A stretch of 64,000 nt of DNA from Sabellastarte sp. h YS-2021 (Eukaryota > Annelida > Polychaeta > Sabellida > Sabellidae), in the NCBI GenBank assembly GCA_964017235.1, contig OZ024938.1:11089454-11153453 (forward strand), written 5' to 3'. Positions 1-13,700 of the stretch are shown piece after piece. Both the position numbers and the translations under genes were made by a program. Every line of letters begins with the position of its first letter. Positions within the stretch are counted from its first letter, which is position 1. The notes beneath the pieces were generated by a model. It was not told where the DNA came from and ran no database searches. It was given only the letters and a program-made list of their open reading frames with translations.

Positions 1-35
1 CGAGAGTGTTACCACTCTGCCACCGTGGCCCCTCA
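1..35 (-). mobile_element. SINE family A, 5' end fragment cut by window edge
   Basis: The first bases are the reverse complement of the tRNA-like head (A-box side) of the SINE repeated about a dozen times in this window. The rest of the copy lies outside the window. Confidence 0.8.
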
Positions 36-493
36 GAACTTCTATACAAAATAAGTTAATAATGTAGAGATACCCATGCCACTAATAAAATACAGAGGTA
101 TCTTATAACAATTCCCTTCACAGTAAGTAAAGGGTACCCTGCATATACTACTGACACAGACTATTCATCCAGGTCTGTGGCCAGAATATGAATATTTAAT
201 CTGCCTATAGAGACTGGTTTGGAATTCTTGCTTGATTTATCAATGCTTTTCTTCAAGTTATTCATCTCAGTGATGACAATCAGTAGATTGGGGACATTGA
301 TCGAGCCACTTTGTCTATTCACTTTGTCTTATTAACTATATAATGGCATACACATTACCCACTAAAGTTTCAATGGATTTTGTTATTGATGAAGCGTAGC
401 CATTTTATCTGTCAAGCATAAGTGCACCAATATAAATTGCGTATTTACAAAGACAGGCCTAACTTCAAACTTGAGCACACTATATTAACAGCA
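36..493. other. AT-rich upstream flank of the FG-GAP gene
   Basis: No coding signal or recognised repeat is visible here. It precedes the start codon of the FG-GAP gene and presumably holds its promoter, but no convincing TATA box or initiator could be singled out. Confidence 0.3.
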
Positions 494-3400
494 ATGCATT
501 TGCTAAAGAAAAAGCTCAGCAACTTCTGTTTGTTGTGCTGTGTATATTTGTTTCATGAGTGTGTCAAAGGTAAGACTATTTTACTACAGCTCACTTTTGG
601 AAATGTTAAAACTGCATATATATTTAGCCATAGTAGCCTTATATAGACTTACAATCTTACATTAATTATAATAATTAAATGATTTCTCAAGTGCACGAAC
701 TCAGTAGAGTATACTATAAACTGTTAGAATAAAAACGAAAGTCTAATGCAAGTGAAACAGTCATTACAATACAATCATCCAGTCATAGCCGAGGTAGTGG
801 AAATACAAGATTAACTACATTGTGTTGCATTAGAACAATCTCAGCTATATTTACATTTTATTTAATTGTAAATTTGTTAATAAATTAAGGGTTATTTAAG
901 AGTTGGTATGCATTAAATTGATATTCAAATATCAAAATATGTTAGTCTAGCTAATAGTTGATACAGATACAGTTAGCTAAGACACTATTGATAACTTTAC
1001 CCGCGAGGTTTGCATTAAAATGTTGTAATTAAAAACTTGCATATCATCTTATTAATCTGGTATATTTCTTGCCAGTAAACAAATTTTTAGGTTAGTTTCA
1101 AACCATGATCACAGCACACTGTGTTAAAAATATCAACATCATGATCTTTTTCAGCAAATATCTTCATCTTAGAAAGATATGATATATCATCTGACACCAC
1201 AGACATTGCTGCTGCACCTGTAGATGACTGCCGTGGTCAGACCGATCACTACCACTTTGGAGATGTTGATGGGGATAACTATACAGATCTCATCTGCCAT
1301 GACTTTGTCACTGGGGTTATAAAAGTTTGCACAAAATTACATCCTTTAAAATCATGTGTGTTTTCTGAATATTCACCATTTTGCTACAAACATGGGACAT
1401 ACATGAAAACCCTTTCGGTGGGACAGTTTCAGTCTTCAAAAATGCGGGATATCTTTTTATGTCTAAATCATAACACTGGAAATTATGTTGTACGTGATCT
1501 GCTTGAATGGAACAATAATCTTACCCATGAACTTAACATGGCCTTCTGTGTGAATGACCAGTTTCTTCTAGGGGACATTCACCATGATGGGATACCAGAT
1601 TTAACTTGTATTGTTGACAATATCCCTTCCATATATGTCCTTCCAAGCAATGGTGATGGGACATTTAATCCACAAGTTTTTCATCCTTTTGAAACAGCAT
1701 TTTGCTATCTTCAGGATGAACTTTTCATGATGGGTGACTTTAATGGGGATGAGAAGGTAGATTTATTTTGTCTAGATATAAAACGTGGTCGTATGTGGGC
1801 TCTTTTGGCTGAGAGTAATGGGTCTTACATACGAGAGAATGCATGGCATGTTGCAGATTTAGGGTTTTGTACATGGGCCAATTCCTCTGACATAGAGTTG
1901 AAAACAGGAGATGTGAATGGAGATGGGAGGGATGATGTCATTTGTCATAATATGCTGACTGGTCAAATCAAAATCACATATGCATCTACAGGTGTGTACC
2001 TACTGTGTTTTGATGAACTGAAAGTTGCATTTAGGTTCAAGTTTAAAAGGATTAAAACAGAGGTTTAAAAAAAGGATTAAAACAGAGGTTTATATAGTTA
2101 TTGTATGCATGACTTACTTTAATTTCATATATGAGATATATTGTGTATAAGGGAAAGCAATTTGTAAAATATGATAAATGTAATATGCCATTTTAAAACT
2201 TGTATTGTGTGTGACATTTTGCCTGGCTGACAAATAACATTTGATGCCTAATCATCCTCAATTAAATATCATAGAAGGAGGATAGTTGTAATAATTTGGT
2301 TTTAGAAGGGCACCACACAAAATGCATGTTATCAAAATGTACTTTATCCACCACCTAACTTGTCAACATCATTAAAATATATCTACAAAATATAAAAAAT
2401 ATCTCTTATAAAAATATCGATATTGATTTAGTTTCTGAAATGTATATAAATTTATGTTAAAACCTAGTAAATGTACAAAAACTCTTCAACGGTAATTGAA
2501 AAAAAGATTTACATAATAAACATTGTCAAATATTTTAATCCATCAGATAATAAGCAATCAACATTCCCACCTTAACCGACATAATACTGTACCACTTCTT
2601 TCAGTAAGGCAGTATATTAAGTCAACGAGTGATAATGTTTAAAGTCAAATTAGAGGTTACAAGACCTTTAAGTTTGTATGTTGTCAGTAACAGTGTCCTT
2701 AGGAGTCCCACAGATGCCCCTTAAAGTAACGCCTCTATCGTTGCTGGGGTAATTTACAGATTTATGTTTGGTTTCACAGACAGGGGTAACAGTTCCAGTA
2801 AGCATTTTGTCAGGGGAGATTCCATGAATCCTAAAGCTATAAAATAATAAAACTGGATGGACACTCACGGAGGGGAATGTATGTTATACCTCAACATACT
2901 AATAACATTACCATCAGTTTTATCTCTTTACTGAGATTTTATGGCTGCGATAACCATAGATATCTTTAAAATATGTGTATTTTTACAGTTCATTTTTCTG
3001 TTTTCTTTCCTCTTTTCCTTCTTATCTTTCACAAGTTTAATGTCAACATTTTCCATGTAACAATTAATACTATATAATGACCTACACCTTTTGCTAAAGA
3101 TATTGCATACCTTTACTTCACAAATCACATTGCAACATTTTTTTTAAATTTTTACCTTTGTAGGTTTTGTAGGTTTATATATTAAATTCAGTCCAAAACT
3201 CTTTACCATTTTTTTGTGTGTGGAGGATACAATAATGTATACAGTATACTGTTGTAACACTCGCTTAATTGTGCCTGTATGAGATTTAGTATTGCATTTA
3301 AAGTTAGTACAATATCGCCTGCCCATGCCCACGGTACTGAATTCAGAGGTGGAAATTTTAAACATTTTTTCTAAACTTCTGTGGGACTAGTAAGGATTGG

Positions 3401-6400
3401 GACGCTTTGCTACCAACTCACAAGTTTGCGAATGGACATCAAAAGGTGATCCAAGGACAGGGACATTTTCAAGAAATGTGGGTTACCACAGGTGAGAGCG
3501 TGAAAGGGGTATGAGCAACATCTGAAAAATACGTTAACATCCTCGCAAGTCTCCAATATTAGCAAATAATGCATGGTTGACTTGGTCACTTTGGGGCCTT
3601 GTAAGCAATCCATTAATTCCTAATACTGGACACTTACTTGGCATTAAACTACATTTACACTTCTAGCATTAAAACGTGAAACGTCCGTATTGACATTACC
3701 CCCAAATGTCACATGGTCAATATCTGAGCACTGTTGAAGTAAACATACAGAATTTTTAAATGCTGTAAAGTCATCAATATTATATATGTTATCAGATTGC
3801 TAGCAAGGTACACATTGTATAGTTTAAAATTTGCTTTACCAAGATATACTTTTCTTCACTCATGTAGAATAGGTACCACATATAGAAGAAAGTCATTCTG
3901 TCTACATTATGGAAGACCCTCATCTTGGGCCACCCTTGTACCAAATTACTTAACACACCTGGTATGGTAACCAGACACAACATGTGATTGTATTTGATGA
4001 TATACAATTTTCAAACCAAGAAATATTACCTCCATTTGACCAGTGCACCTGAATAAAACTAAAATGCTTTGTGTTACATCAGTATTGGATACAAAACTAA
4101 CAGTTCCTAAGCCCTGACTGTGATAGGAACAAAGACTTAGTTTTTAGTGTTTTATCCATCATGGCTACCTTATGGGTAATTACCTGACACATTTATCCAA
4201 CTGCATAGTGTCATTTTACATAATGTTGTGAGGATGGCAGAACCATGCTTGAATTTGGTGATATTGCAACTGATCAACTGTTGTTATTTCAGGTAGTGCT
4301 ACATTCCCAGAGACAAACAAGATAATTGATGATTTCTGTTCTAAATCTTCAGAGAAGTTGTATGTTGAAAAGCTTATTGAAGATCAATCAGCACTGCTCC
4401 TGTGTATAACAGGTAAGTTATCACTTTCAAATAATGTTCAAGGTATTCAACCAAAAGCGGATCCAGTGGGGGGCTCAGGGGGTTCAAACCCCCCCTCAAA
4501 AAATGTAAAGGGGTTTTGACAGTGAACCCAAGGTAACAGACACAGATAAAAACAATCAACATCCTGCACTGGAGCCAGATGCATCCAAAATTATAATAAT
4601 AATTATACTATATTATAACTTTCTATTATAATTTAATGTTGCAAATGTCAAATTAGGCTTAAAAACCTACTTAACATTTCTGGAAAGAAACAGTCATATG
4701 AAAGTAACCCTGATTTTAATGGTATGTAAACAAAGGTAGATAATGATTCATGCATGAATGGAATCTTAGTCGACTTTCAGTTCTCAGTGAAGGAGTGCAC
4801 ATATTGAATTAGTTTGACAAGAGCACTTGGAGAAATATTTTATAAATTTTTCTGGGGGGTGGCATACCCTGGATTCCCCTGGTTGAACACTTACCTTATT
4901 GAAACCTGGATCCGCCATGTCAAATGTTATTCTGCAGCAATGTTTTACATTATCAAAATTAGAGATACAAATAAAGGATAAAATAGAACAATTATACAGA
5001 AAGAAAAAAGGGTGTTCTGCTTATGAAAGTTTTTCACAATCATTTAGAATTACATAAATCTATTTCTTGAGACATGGACACTTGTATCACAGTATTTCTG
5101 ATATTTTATCTTGCTTTCAACTTTCTCTAGTGTTCCACGAACAAATCCAAGGTAAGTATTTATAAATGTTATAACATTTTGTGGTTATATTCTTGTATAC
5201 TTTCATAAATTAAATATGTTTAAAAAACATTCTTAAAATTAAGAAATATATTTCTCTTTTAACCATATTTATGGTAGATTATTTCTATTATAATCCTTTT
5301 ATAACAATAAGATTTTACATTATATAAGAAAACAATGCACGATTTTGTTATTACAATTACATTTCCTTTAACATATCCAAAGTTCAAAACAATACAATAT
5401 TTCTCTCCTCACCGTTCTCATGGTGCCAATGTTTTTTTTTTAAAGTGGATAGACAAAAAAGTTCATTTTATATACATACATTGCAAAGCTTAAAAAGCCT
5501 GGAACCGCCATCCAAATTCAAATTTTGAAATATGCTATTTGGAATACCAAGTACGTATTCAGAATTCCCTAGAAGGGTGAACTCAATTGTATGGAATAAT
5601 GTCACTCCTGAGTTTATTTCATTGATTTTGTGACATGTGCATGTATTATAAAAGTTAATATAAACTGTCAAATGGCATTGAAAGCTTATATTTTACAAGG
5701 TACTCTTAAATTCAGTTTTCAATTTTTTTTTATTTTATCATCATCAAACAAGAAGAGTAAATCCGACTGAATCCTCCTTAGAAATAGAGTCCTCATTACT
5801 GTTCTGAAAGTTATAAATACAAAACACTCACAACATACCTATATTATCTAATTTATGTATAAATTTGCTGACAACTTGCTTAAAGATTTCATATGTTCCG
5901 CATATACAATACTGTTACCAGTGAATGTGAAAGAAAATCAAATAGAGTCGTACCTGTTTGGTTTTTTGTAACAGAAAAGAGTGCACACAGCTCTGACTCG
6001 TGCCCCTTCAAGCTGTACCTGCGAAGAGCGGCCACCTGCAAAGAGCAACCACTTTTGGATTTCCCCTGGGCCATATCTCTTTACAGGTTGGACGCTATTA
6101 GTAACCCTAGGTGGTTTCAGGTGCTGGCTACAGATTAGCTTCTAAAACAGCATTTAATACTCTAGTGATAGTGTTGTTATGTAGTGTGTTTGTGTTTCTG
6201 TAGGTTGATCCATACTTCAGAACGATCTTATGGATTCTGGTAACCAACATTTGAGATCTGCCTTTTGGCCAAAACATAAGTTGTTATATTTATTTATTTG
6301 GGGTTTTACATCGCTTTCAACACTGTACAGGTCATATCACAATGGGTAGTCGGAAGGGCAGAGGAAACCAGTACATACAGTTCTTCAGGTTTTTTATACT

Positions 6401-6626
6401 GTAAACTGCTGACCAACTGCAAGAAACTACCAGCTTTCCCACTTGAGGCCATGCCGGGAACCAAACCCCAGCCTCAGAGGTGGGAGGCGAGAGTGTTACC
6501 ACTCTGCCATCGTGGCCCTGACAGTTGTTATGGAACATTTCTTTCATTTCTCTGTTTTCTCTTTGGTGCCATTTCTCAGGTTTCGAACCAACAGATTCTA
6601 ATGTTCATACAAATACCAGCTTTTAA
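494..6626 (+). CDS. Secreted FG-GAP/VCBS-repeat protein, five predicted exons
   Basis: Predicted exons are 494-569, 1155-1991, 4293-4412, 5131-5151 and, less surely, 6580-6626 (stop at 6624-6626), giving about 366 residues. Exon 1 is a start codon plus a signal-peptide-like stretch (basic start, then a Leu/Cys/Val/Phe core) ending at an AAAG|GTAAGA donor. Every intron is phase 1, so the frame stays open through each junction. Exon 2 carries calcium-loop motifs of the FG-GAP/VCBS type: DVDGDNYTD, DIHHDGIPD, DFNGDEKVD and DVNGDGRDD, spaced about 55-75 residues and several followed by ICH or LFC. Exon 4 is a 21-bp microexon. These repeats normally build a beta-propeller; the likely location is extracellular. 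Partner and function are unknown. The main doubts are the terminal exon, which rests on a good polypyrimidine tract and phase but no homology, and the microexon. Introns hold a MITE and other repeats. Confidence 0.72.
1992..4292 (+). other. Intron 2 of the FG-GAP gene
   Basis: This stretch is AT-rich with no further exon seen. It begins with an immediate local duplication near 2046-2090 (a 20-bp unit containing GGATTAAAACAGAGG occurs twice). Short open frames on the minus strand look random. Confidence 0.4.
4457..4915. mobile_element. MITE with GCGGATCCAG termini
   Basis: The left end reads GCGGATCCAG (4457-4466) followed by a G-rich then C-rich stretch. The right end is the exact inverse CTGGATCCGC (4906-4915). 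The element is about 460 bp, non-coding, and lies in intron 3 of the FG-GAP gene. Inverted ends with G/C runs are typical of small non-autonomous DNA transposons. A target duplication could not be assigned. Confidence 0.6.
5890..6140. repeat. Transposon-like repeat with 'GCGGCCACCTG' unit
   Basis: Repeated short units of the form gAGCGGCCACCTGcaAAGAGC, then a CCCCTGGGCC stretch and GGTTGGAC, resemble the subterminal repeats of DNA transposons common in marine invertebrates. Both strands are open by chance over about 180 bp. I do not regard this as an exon. Confidence 0.35.
6288..6522 (-). mobile_element. SINE family A, full copy with target duplication
   Basis: The tRNA-like head lies at the right and the TTTATTTATTTGGGGTTTTAC tail complement at the left. 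It is flanked by AGTTGTTAT at 6279-6287 and 6523-6531, a 9-bp target-site duplication. Confidence 0.85.
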
Positions 6627-7309
6627 TAATCTAACTCATTCTTTAATTCTCGAGTACATCTCTGCACTAAAACATATGTTTCAATGGTTTCATTTTAAGC
6701 TTTGAACTTTCTTCATTGTAAATATCACATAAAGTCAATGTTGGACATCTACCTAAAGTAAAAGACATATTTAGTATTCACACTCTCAATCCCACTTGCA
6801 AAGCTTGTGATCAGTTTCCTGCGTAATGTTTTTGTTGACATTTGTTGTGTTTTTTCGCCTTAGTAACTTAGATCCTTCTTCTTCCTTAATGTGTGGCATA
6901 AGGAGGAATGTATGCAGTTTTTGATTGATGCACAAGGGGCCACAGTTTTAAGTTTTCCAAGATGCTCCTGGTAGGCAGTCAGACGACTGTGACTAGAGGC
7001 CCCTAGCTGAGTTCCAATCCTCTTTGCCCCATTCAGGTTTTTTTAGTAGTCTTCTCCAGATTCAAACAAATCCACCCTTATTTGGTTTAAATCCTCCCCA
7101 CTGCAGATCTATGTCAAAAATTAAGGCAATCTGGGGTACTATTTAAAAAAATATATTTATACAGATCCCACAACCCATGCATCTCACTGTTGTTGCAGCT
7201 CTGGCGCCACCTGAGCTTTAATCATCAGATTCCCTTCTGCTCATCAAGGATTTTGGAGCTTTGACCTCTTAGGCAGTACACTTGTATATTGTCTCCAAAC
7301 TGAAACGCG
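6627..7309. other. Intergenic, convergent 3' ends of two genes
   Basis: This lies between the predicted stop of the plus-strand FG-GAP gene and the minus-strand coiled-coil gene. No gene, RNA or clear repeat is seen. Confidence 0.3.
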
Positions 7310-7470
7310 AGGTCCTCAGTGGCCAAGTGGGTTAGCAATTATGGCTTCTAATTAAAGGCTGTCGCGTATCTTAGGGTTAGAGTCCCACAAGTGGCAATTC
7401 TGAGGACCTGTCGCAATATGGACCTGGCTGTTGAATGGGAAGTAAAACCCCAATAAATAAATAAATAAAT
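7310..7470 (+). mobile_element. SINE family B copy
   Basis: The head reads GGTCCTCAGTGGCCAAGTGG (A-box like). A B-box-like GGTTAGAGTCCC follows, then a body with GGACCTGTCGCAATATGG and an AATAAATAAATAAAT tail. It shares the body with the copy at 62936-63079. Confidence 0.75.
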
Positions 7471-7656
7471 CAGTTGTCCAAGTGCTTAATCTCTGTATCT
7501 ACGGATTCTAAGGCACACCATCCAGTTCATAAGGCATAAGTCATAAGACATTAGACATGTTCTGAGTCGTTCCCAGAGAGCAACGAATGCTTGTAGTTAA
7601 GGCAGTTACCATTACTATTGGACACAAAGTCAGAAAAACAATAACACCTTTGCTGT

Positions 7657-7662
7657 TTTATT
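7657..7662 (-). terminator. Polyadenylation signal AATAAA of the coiled-coil gene
   Basis: A canonical AATAAA on the minus strand lies about 100 nt downstream of the stop codon at 7762-7764. Confidence 0.5.
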
Positions 7663-7761
7663 TTTGAGACACCAATAAATATCAACGATATATGTCATTA
7701 CTTTAATACAAAACATATTTAATCATTATACTCTGCAGGATATTTATAAATCTGTCATAAT

Positions 7762-10700
7762 CTAAGCCTTAGCTACTGGCGTTTGTATTTTGGGCAGTAA
7801 CCACTTTGAGTCTGTCTTGTCTCTTTGATCTCTTCCAGTTCTCATTGGCTGGCCTTGAGCCGCCACTTTTGATACCATACCATTTCCATGTTTCACCATG
7901 TCTTTGGTCGCAAACTGTACCTTCTTTGTGTCTCTCAATGCCTTCAGTTTTTCTTTCTTTTCGTCCTCTTGTCTTTTCTCTACTGCAGCCTGCATTGTCA
8001 TGATCTTGCCTAACGTTGCCTTGAATCGACTCAGTTTGTCCCAGTTTTTCCGGGCTCTTTTCCTTGCATTGACCTTCTTGGGCGGCCTTCTTTCTACTTC
8101 ATCTACAATGTCCTTTCTGTTCATTTTCACTAAGGTTTCCTTCAATGTTTTCACACTCGCCAGCGAGTTCACACGACGCCACTTATCCAAGCTTTCCTCG
8201 GCTTTGTGACGATGGTCGACTCGGTACTTTTCATTGAAGACTCTTTCAACATCTTCATCCTTATCGAATTCACCACGCTGAGGGTAGAACGGAAGAGACC
8301 TTCAAGAGAAATGGTAAGTCTGATTTATTTTCAATTTTCATTTATGGGGGATTATAATTAAAATATCATGATGGGTAGTTCCAGACAAAGTCAATGTTAA
8401 AGAATTACATCCTTTCAAAAAAGGAGGGTCATATTGGGACAGGACATCAGCATGAACACTTGGGGGAGAAGCATCCACACCGAGGTGACAGCCTGTGATT
8501 AGATGCTAAGCTTGCTAACCATCAGGCCAGCAAAGACTGGTTCAATGGGCAAGGTCATATTTAAACAGGCATACAATATTGTCACTTGTGGGTGTCAAAG
8601 CCACACAGTGGTTTTAGCCTGTATTAAATGGCAAAAGGTACTGGGTCGGAGAGATAGGTATGTTGATCCTAGTTAGTTTTACTGCAAAAAAGTGGTGCAT
8701 ACTAGATGGTTAAAAACTCGGTGGTGTAAAAAGAGCACTCAGAGAGTACATACCTCCGCCATATAAAGTTTATAACAGAATCTTATATCTGTTTTCTAAA
8801 GCAAAAAGGCTCAATAAATAGTAAGTGGAAAAAAGTGGAGCTTTGATATTTCTTTTGTATCCAGACAGTGATGTGGATCACATTCAAAATTTAATCTTCT
8901 CATTTTTTCATAAAGATCTAAACAGTAGTATTTACATACTCCTGTTAACAAACAGACAACAAATAGTCATGAATTTAATATCTCTTTAGCAGAGGTTAAC
9001 TACTTTGTATGCACTGGTAGATGCAAGATTCCCAATAAAGACCAGGACCCAGTTTCACAAAGCGTCCTTTGGAAAAAACCATCCTTAGGTAAAGGAAGGT
9101 CAGTTTCTTTCCTGTAGGAATGCCACCTTACTTTTAAGTTTAACGAATCTAAAGCGATATTTTTTTTTAATTTAAGGAAGGTCCTTTGCCACCTTAATAT
9201 TTAAGAGAGTCTCATTGAGATGTTAAAGTGTCCTTTAAGGAAGGAAGCTTTGTGAAACTGAGTTTCAATAAAGGAGAGAGAAATTCAAGGAAAATTATAA
9301 TTGTAAGGTAACTTTTACCTCTAGGAGACTTTGTGAAACTGGCCCTAAAGCCAGTATTTGTTAATGTCTTTAAATTATTCTTTCTGAGAAACTTTTAAGC
9401 AAACCACCATTTTGTAAAAAAATTACTAAAATCAAGAAAATTATCTAAGAATGATAAATCTATAATTCATATATGGCACTTAGGGGGAGTATGTGACCCC
9501 TAGTTCATAACTGCCATCAATATCAGATTTTACAACAGTATGCCTTGGGCCTGTTTCGCAAAAGGAATTCATCCTTATAAGTCCCCTGACTTAGTCTAGA
9601 TCCAAAGTAAATCTTAGACCCTTTGTGAAACCAGCCCCTGTTTCCAAAAGCTCACGTGAGTTTTTGGTATATCACTCATAATTGGTTTGTGTTAATAGCT
9701 GTATTTAACTCAAAATCAAATGACCAAATCAATGTGTGAATACAAGGTTTTAAAGTCAGTGTCAGATTAAATTGAATGAATTTTTAAAGATAAAGGCACA
9801 AACCTGTATAACTTTGGCCAGTCATCTTTTATGGCCCTGGCTACAACCTGAGTTGCTCTGTCCAAAGGATCTGAAATATGGGTGATAATACATGAAATAG
9901 TGCAGGTATGGAGAAGAGAAACTACTTTAATAAATCCTTGTCTTTTAGTGACAATGGAAGAAATATTCTACACATATCACTGCTTTGTGATACTTAGGCT
10001 AAGTTCAAACCCTTCCATGTTGGATAGATACACGCCAAAAATATTGGACTTGCCTGTCATTCAATATTCTGGGTAAATCCATTGTATCCCACTAAAATTA
10101 TAAAAACCTAGATGAGTGGTTTGACCCCTATTTCTCTTTTTCTAGGCATGTTCAGAGTATTTGCTTTGCCCAATGGGGGATCTCAGGAGGCTCGGTATCT
10201 TACACATTAAGCAGGTTTAAAAGCTACAAATGGTCTTGTGAGCAGTCTGATTGACTATTGTATTTCCTTGTTCAGGAGTCTTTCAGGTTTAACATAAGGA
10301 AACTCCAAAGTGTCTGCATCAGCTTAGCTAGGATTGTCACCAACACAACCAGATATTCACATAAAACTCTGGTACTTAAGAGTTTGCATTGGCTGCCAGT
10401 TCAGCAACGTTCAGTGTTCAAAACAGCTATAATAGTCTAGAATGTCTTCCACAGAGGTTATCCCAAATATTTCAGTGATTTTCTGAATCTCAGAAAACGT
10501 TTATACAAGACTAGGAGTAGCCAGATGGATGGTGAAGTTCTTGAGGTGCCACAGTTGTTCACAGGTTAACAAAGCAATTTGAATTAGTTTTGCCTATGAT
10601 GCTCCCAAGGTATGGATCTTCTATCTTTAAGGAAGAAATTGAAAGCTTATCTCTTCACAAAAGCCTACCCACCCCAGGTTCATTGTATTCTTTGTTTGAT

Positions 10701-13700
10701 TGTTTCTGTGGTGTGTAACCCCCCCCCCCCCCCCCCCCCCTTCTTTTAGGCAAAGGTTGTGAAGTAAAATTCAATTACTTGTCAATGCAACTGCACGGAA
10801 TAATGTAAATAAGCTTTACTTTAAATCAATGATATTACCAACTGTTACTTTATGACGTCATTAACATCATTTCATTTAATACTTTCAGAATGAAATTTAT
10901 TGAAGATGCTAAATTTCAACCATTTGTCACTTAACTTGAAAAGACTTCACGGCAATTGTTGTAACTATTAAATGAATGAGGTACAAATGACAGACCACAT
11001 GTAAAACTTACAATATCCTTTGGGGAAATAATAGTTTAATTATATTATGCACTCGTATAAGCTTTTTATATCAAGTTTTTCCTGCATGATGTGTTCCAAT
11101 AATGAAATATACTCATGCATGTTGACAAATGTACAATCTGTGATAAGCTAAAAATATTAAAATATTATTTATGAAATTATCAATTTAATAAAAAATGGTC
11201 AAGACTACTGATTTACCTCTTTGTATTGGAGCGACCATTTTTCTTTTGGGCAAATGTTTAGCATTTCTGGGCTGAATTGGAAGACTGTTGAAGATCTTTT
11301 TAGTGATGTCTGGACTTGTTTTCTTCATATAAATGTCTTTCAACTGAAAAAATAATATTACCATAAATACCATCAAGTCATCAATCGAAAAAAGGCATTT
11401 TTATCAACTGTTTACTTTTTTATATTTAATTTGTTATTCAATCACACATATTTACAACTAAACAAATCAATAAGAGGTGTTACATTGCAAACAACACTCT
11501 TAAAATTTGAAACTTAGAATTGCCATTTGTATAAGGTCTTCCTGTTGAGACCCATATTATAAAGGCCAGGAGTGTCACAAAGTCTTTTTGAAACCCATAA
11601 TTGTTGTTGTTTTAACGAAATATTTTATAATTTTCCAGTTCTCCTTCAACAGGATCAGTAACAGCATCCACACCTCTCCCTATCTCCCTCCTAAGCTTCA
11701 AATTGGCCAAAGTGCAGCAGTGATATAAGCCGCTTAAAACAAAACTCCAACTTTGACCTTTGAATCTTCTCTTCTCATATACTTACCACTGCCAAGCTTT
11801 GCTCTATCTTCTGCAGATCACTCTTGGCCTCAAAGATCCTGCCTTTACTCATCAGCATTTTCTGGTTCATGACCTTGACCTCCTTATACTTGTCATTCAG
11901 TGTGGCCCTCTTGTCAAAGATCAGCCTCTGCCTGGAATTCTTGATGTCTTCTATCTTGTGTCTGGTCTCTGGGATCTTGACCCGGTTGTTTGCAATCACT
12001 GCGGCTATTTTCATACTTTCTGCCTGTAAGTAGAGGTGGACATTATCTAAGTAATAGATAAGATTGGTATGAATTTCTACCGTGACTGTCTTCCTGAAAC
12101 CTGCTGGGGGATTCTGTGGTGTAATATGTAGCACACTTGTCTCCCGCCTCTGAGGCCAGTGGTTCGAACCCTGGACCCGACCCTATGTGGAAAGGTTGAT
12201 ACTTGCCTACCAATGCCCAATAGTTTACAGTGTAGACTCTTGACCATCTAGTATGTTCTGGTTTCCTCTCCCCTTCAAACCTAGACAATGCCTTGAAAGT
12301 GATGCTAAACCCAAATAAACCAAACCAATCTTGAAACCAGTCTATTGCTCATCCATGCTTGATGGCAAACAGAAAATTAATTAGTGCATAACAGAAGTAA
12401 ACCCGAGTTACATGTATATTTTTAAATGTACCACGGGAGAAAACAAATATTTATAATTTTAGTCAGTCGGACAAGGATTGTGTATTTTTTTTAAATAAAA
12501 TTTAAAAGCATACATTAAGAGGCTTAATATTGTTTTATTTTTTTTCTTTAAATAGTCCATCCCAAAGAATGCCAAAAAATTTACTGTGAAATATACCCAT
12601 AGTAAGACCGTTATTGTTTTCTCCAATGGTGTTTGGAAAGACAGGCAGGCCGGTGGTCAGGTGGTCAGTCATTCAGTTGACAGTGGAGGACAGTGGGATA
12701 TATCTTGTCCAGGCTGTATCTCAGAAATGGTAAGGTAGAGGAAGTTCAAACTTGGTTGGACCAGTTAGGGTTGCATGTCCGGGCTATATCTTAGAAACGC
12801 TAAGGTAAAGAAATACTTGGTAGGGACATTTGTTGAAGGTGCAGATGTGTAACGTCATGATGTGACCTTAATACATACTTTGACATTGCTGTAGTGACCT
12901 TGACCTTCAAAAGCTTTGTTGGGCTATATATCGGAATCTATAAGGTGCAGGAAGTTGATATATGGTAAGAATATCGGTTGGGCCGGTAGGTGTATACCCT
13001 AATGGTGTGACCTTGATTTAACTTTTGACCTTGTCATAGTGACCTTGACCTATAAATATCTTATGGTGTATATGTTGGGATTGGTAAGGTGTAGGAAAAT
13101 GATACTTGACAGAATTATTGCTTGGGGAGTCTGTACAAAATCATGGTGTGACCTTGATTTGACATTTAATCTTACCGTAGAGACCTTGATCCCTAAACTT
13201 TTGTTTGTTTATATTTCAGAAACTTAAAAAAAATGAGGTTCATACTTGGTGGGTACATTGGTTGGAAGTGTAGTTGTGCAACCCCATGATGCCACCTTGT
13301 TTTGACCTTGGATCTGATAGAATGCTTCCCAGTGACACATTTGAGACATATTTTTTTATCACAATGCTATGTGGATTGCACTACTTATTATGTGTATTTT
13401 ACTCAGTTGTGCTCTCTATATTGACAGCTATACTTCACTTATTTTTAGATCAATTAATACATGTTACAGCTTCATAACTGTTTTCTTAGTTAGTTTGTTA
13501 CTTAATGATACATATGTCTGTCTGTCTGTCATTAGAATTTCAAGTACACCTGGTGTTCACTGTCTTTACCTGCAAATCCTCTTCTGTCCAGTCCGTCATC
13601 ATTTCAGCCTTTTCAGTCAGATGTTCTCGTTCGTCCTCTTTTTCTTTGATCTCTGTCTCCATGATCTTGATGTCCATGGCCAGAGCCTCCAGTTTCTTCT

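Noticed and set aside
2668..4007. Several 60-73-residue minus-strand frames in intron 2
   Set aside because: Low-complexity, no start context or splice sites, no recognisable domain; expected by chance in AT-rich DNA.
5893..6138. Open frame that could be an additional FG-GAP exon (TTGTAACAG acceptor, phase 1)
   Set aside because: Both strands are open over the same bases and the text is repeat-like (GCGGCCACCTG units), typical of transposon ends; it lacks FG-GAP features.
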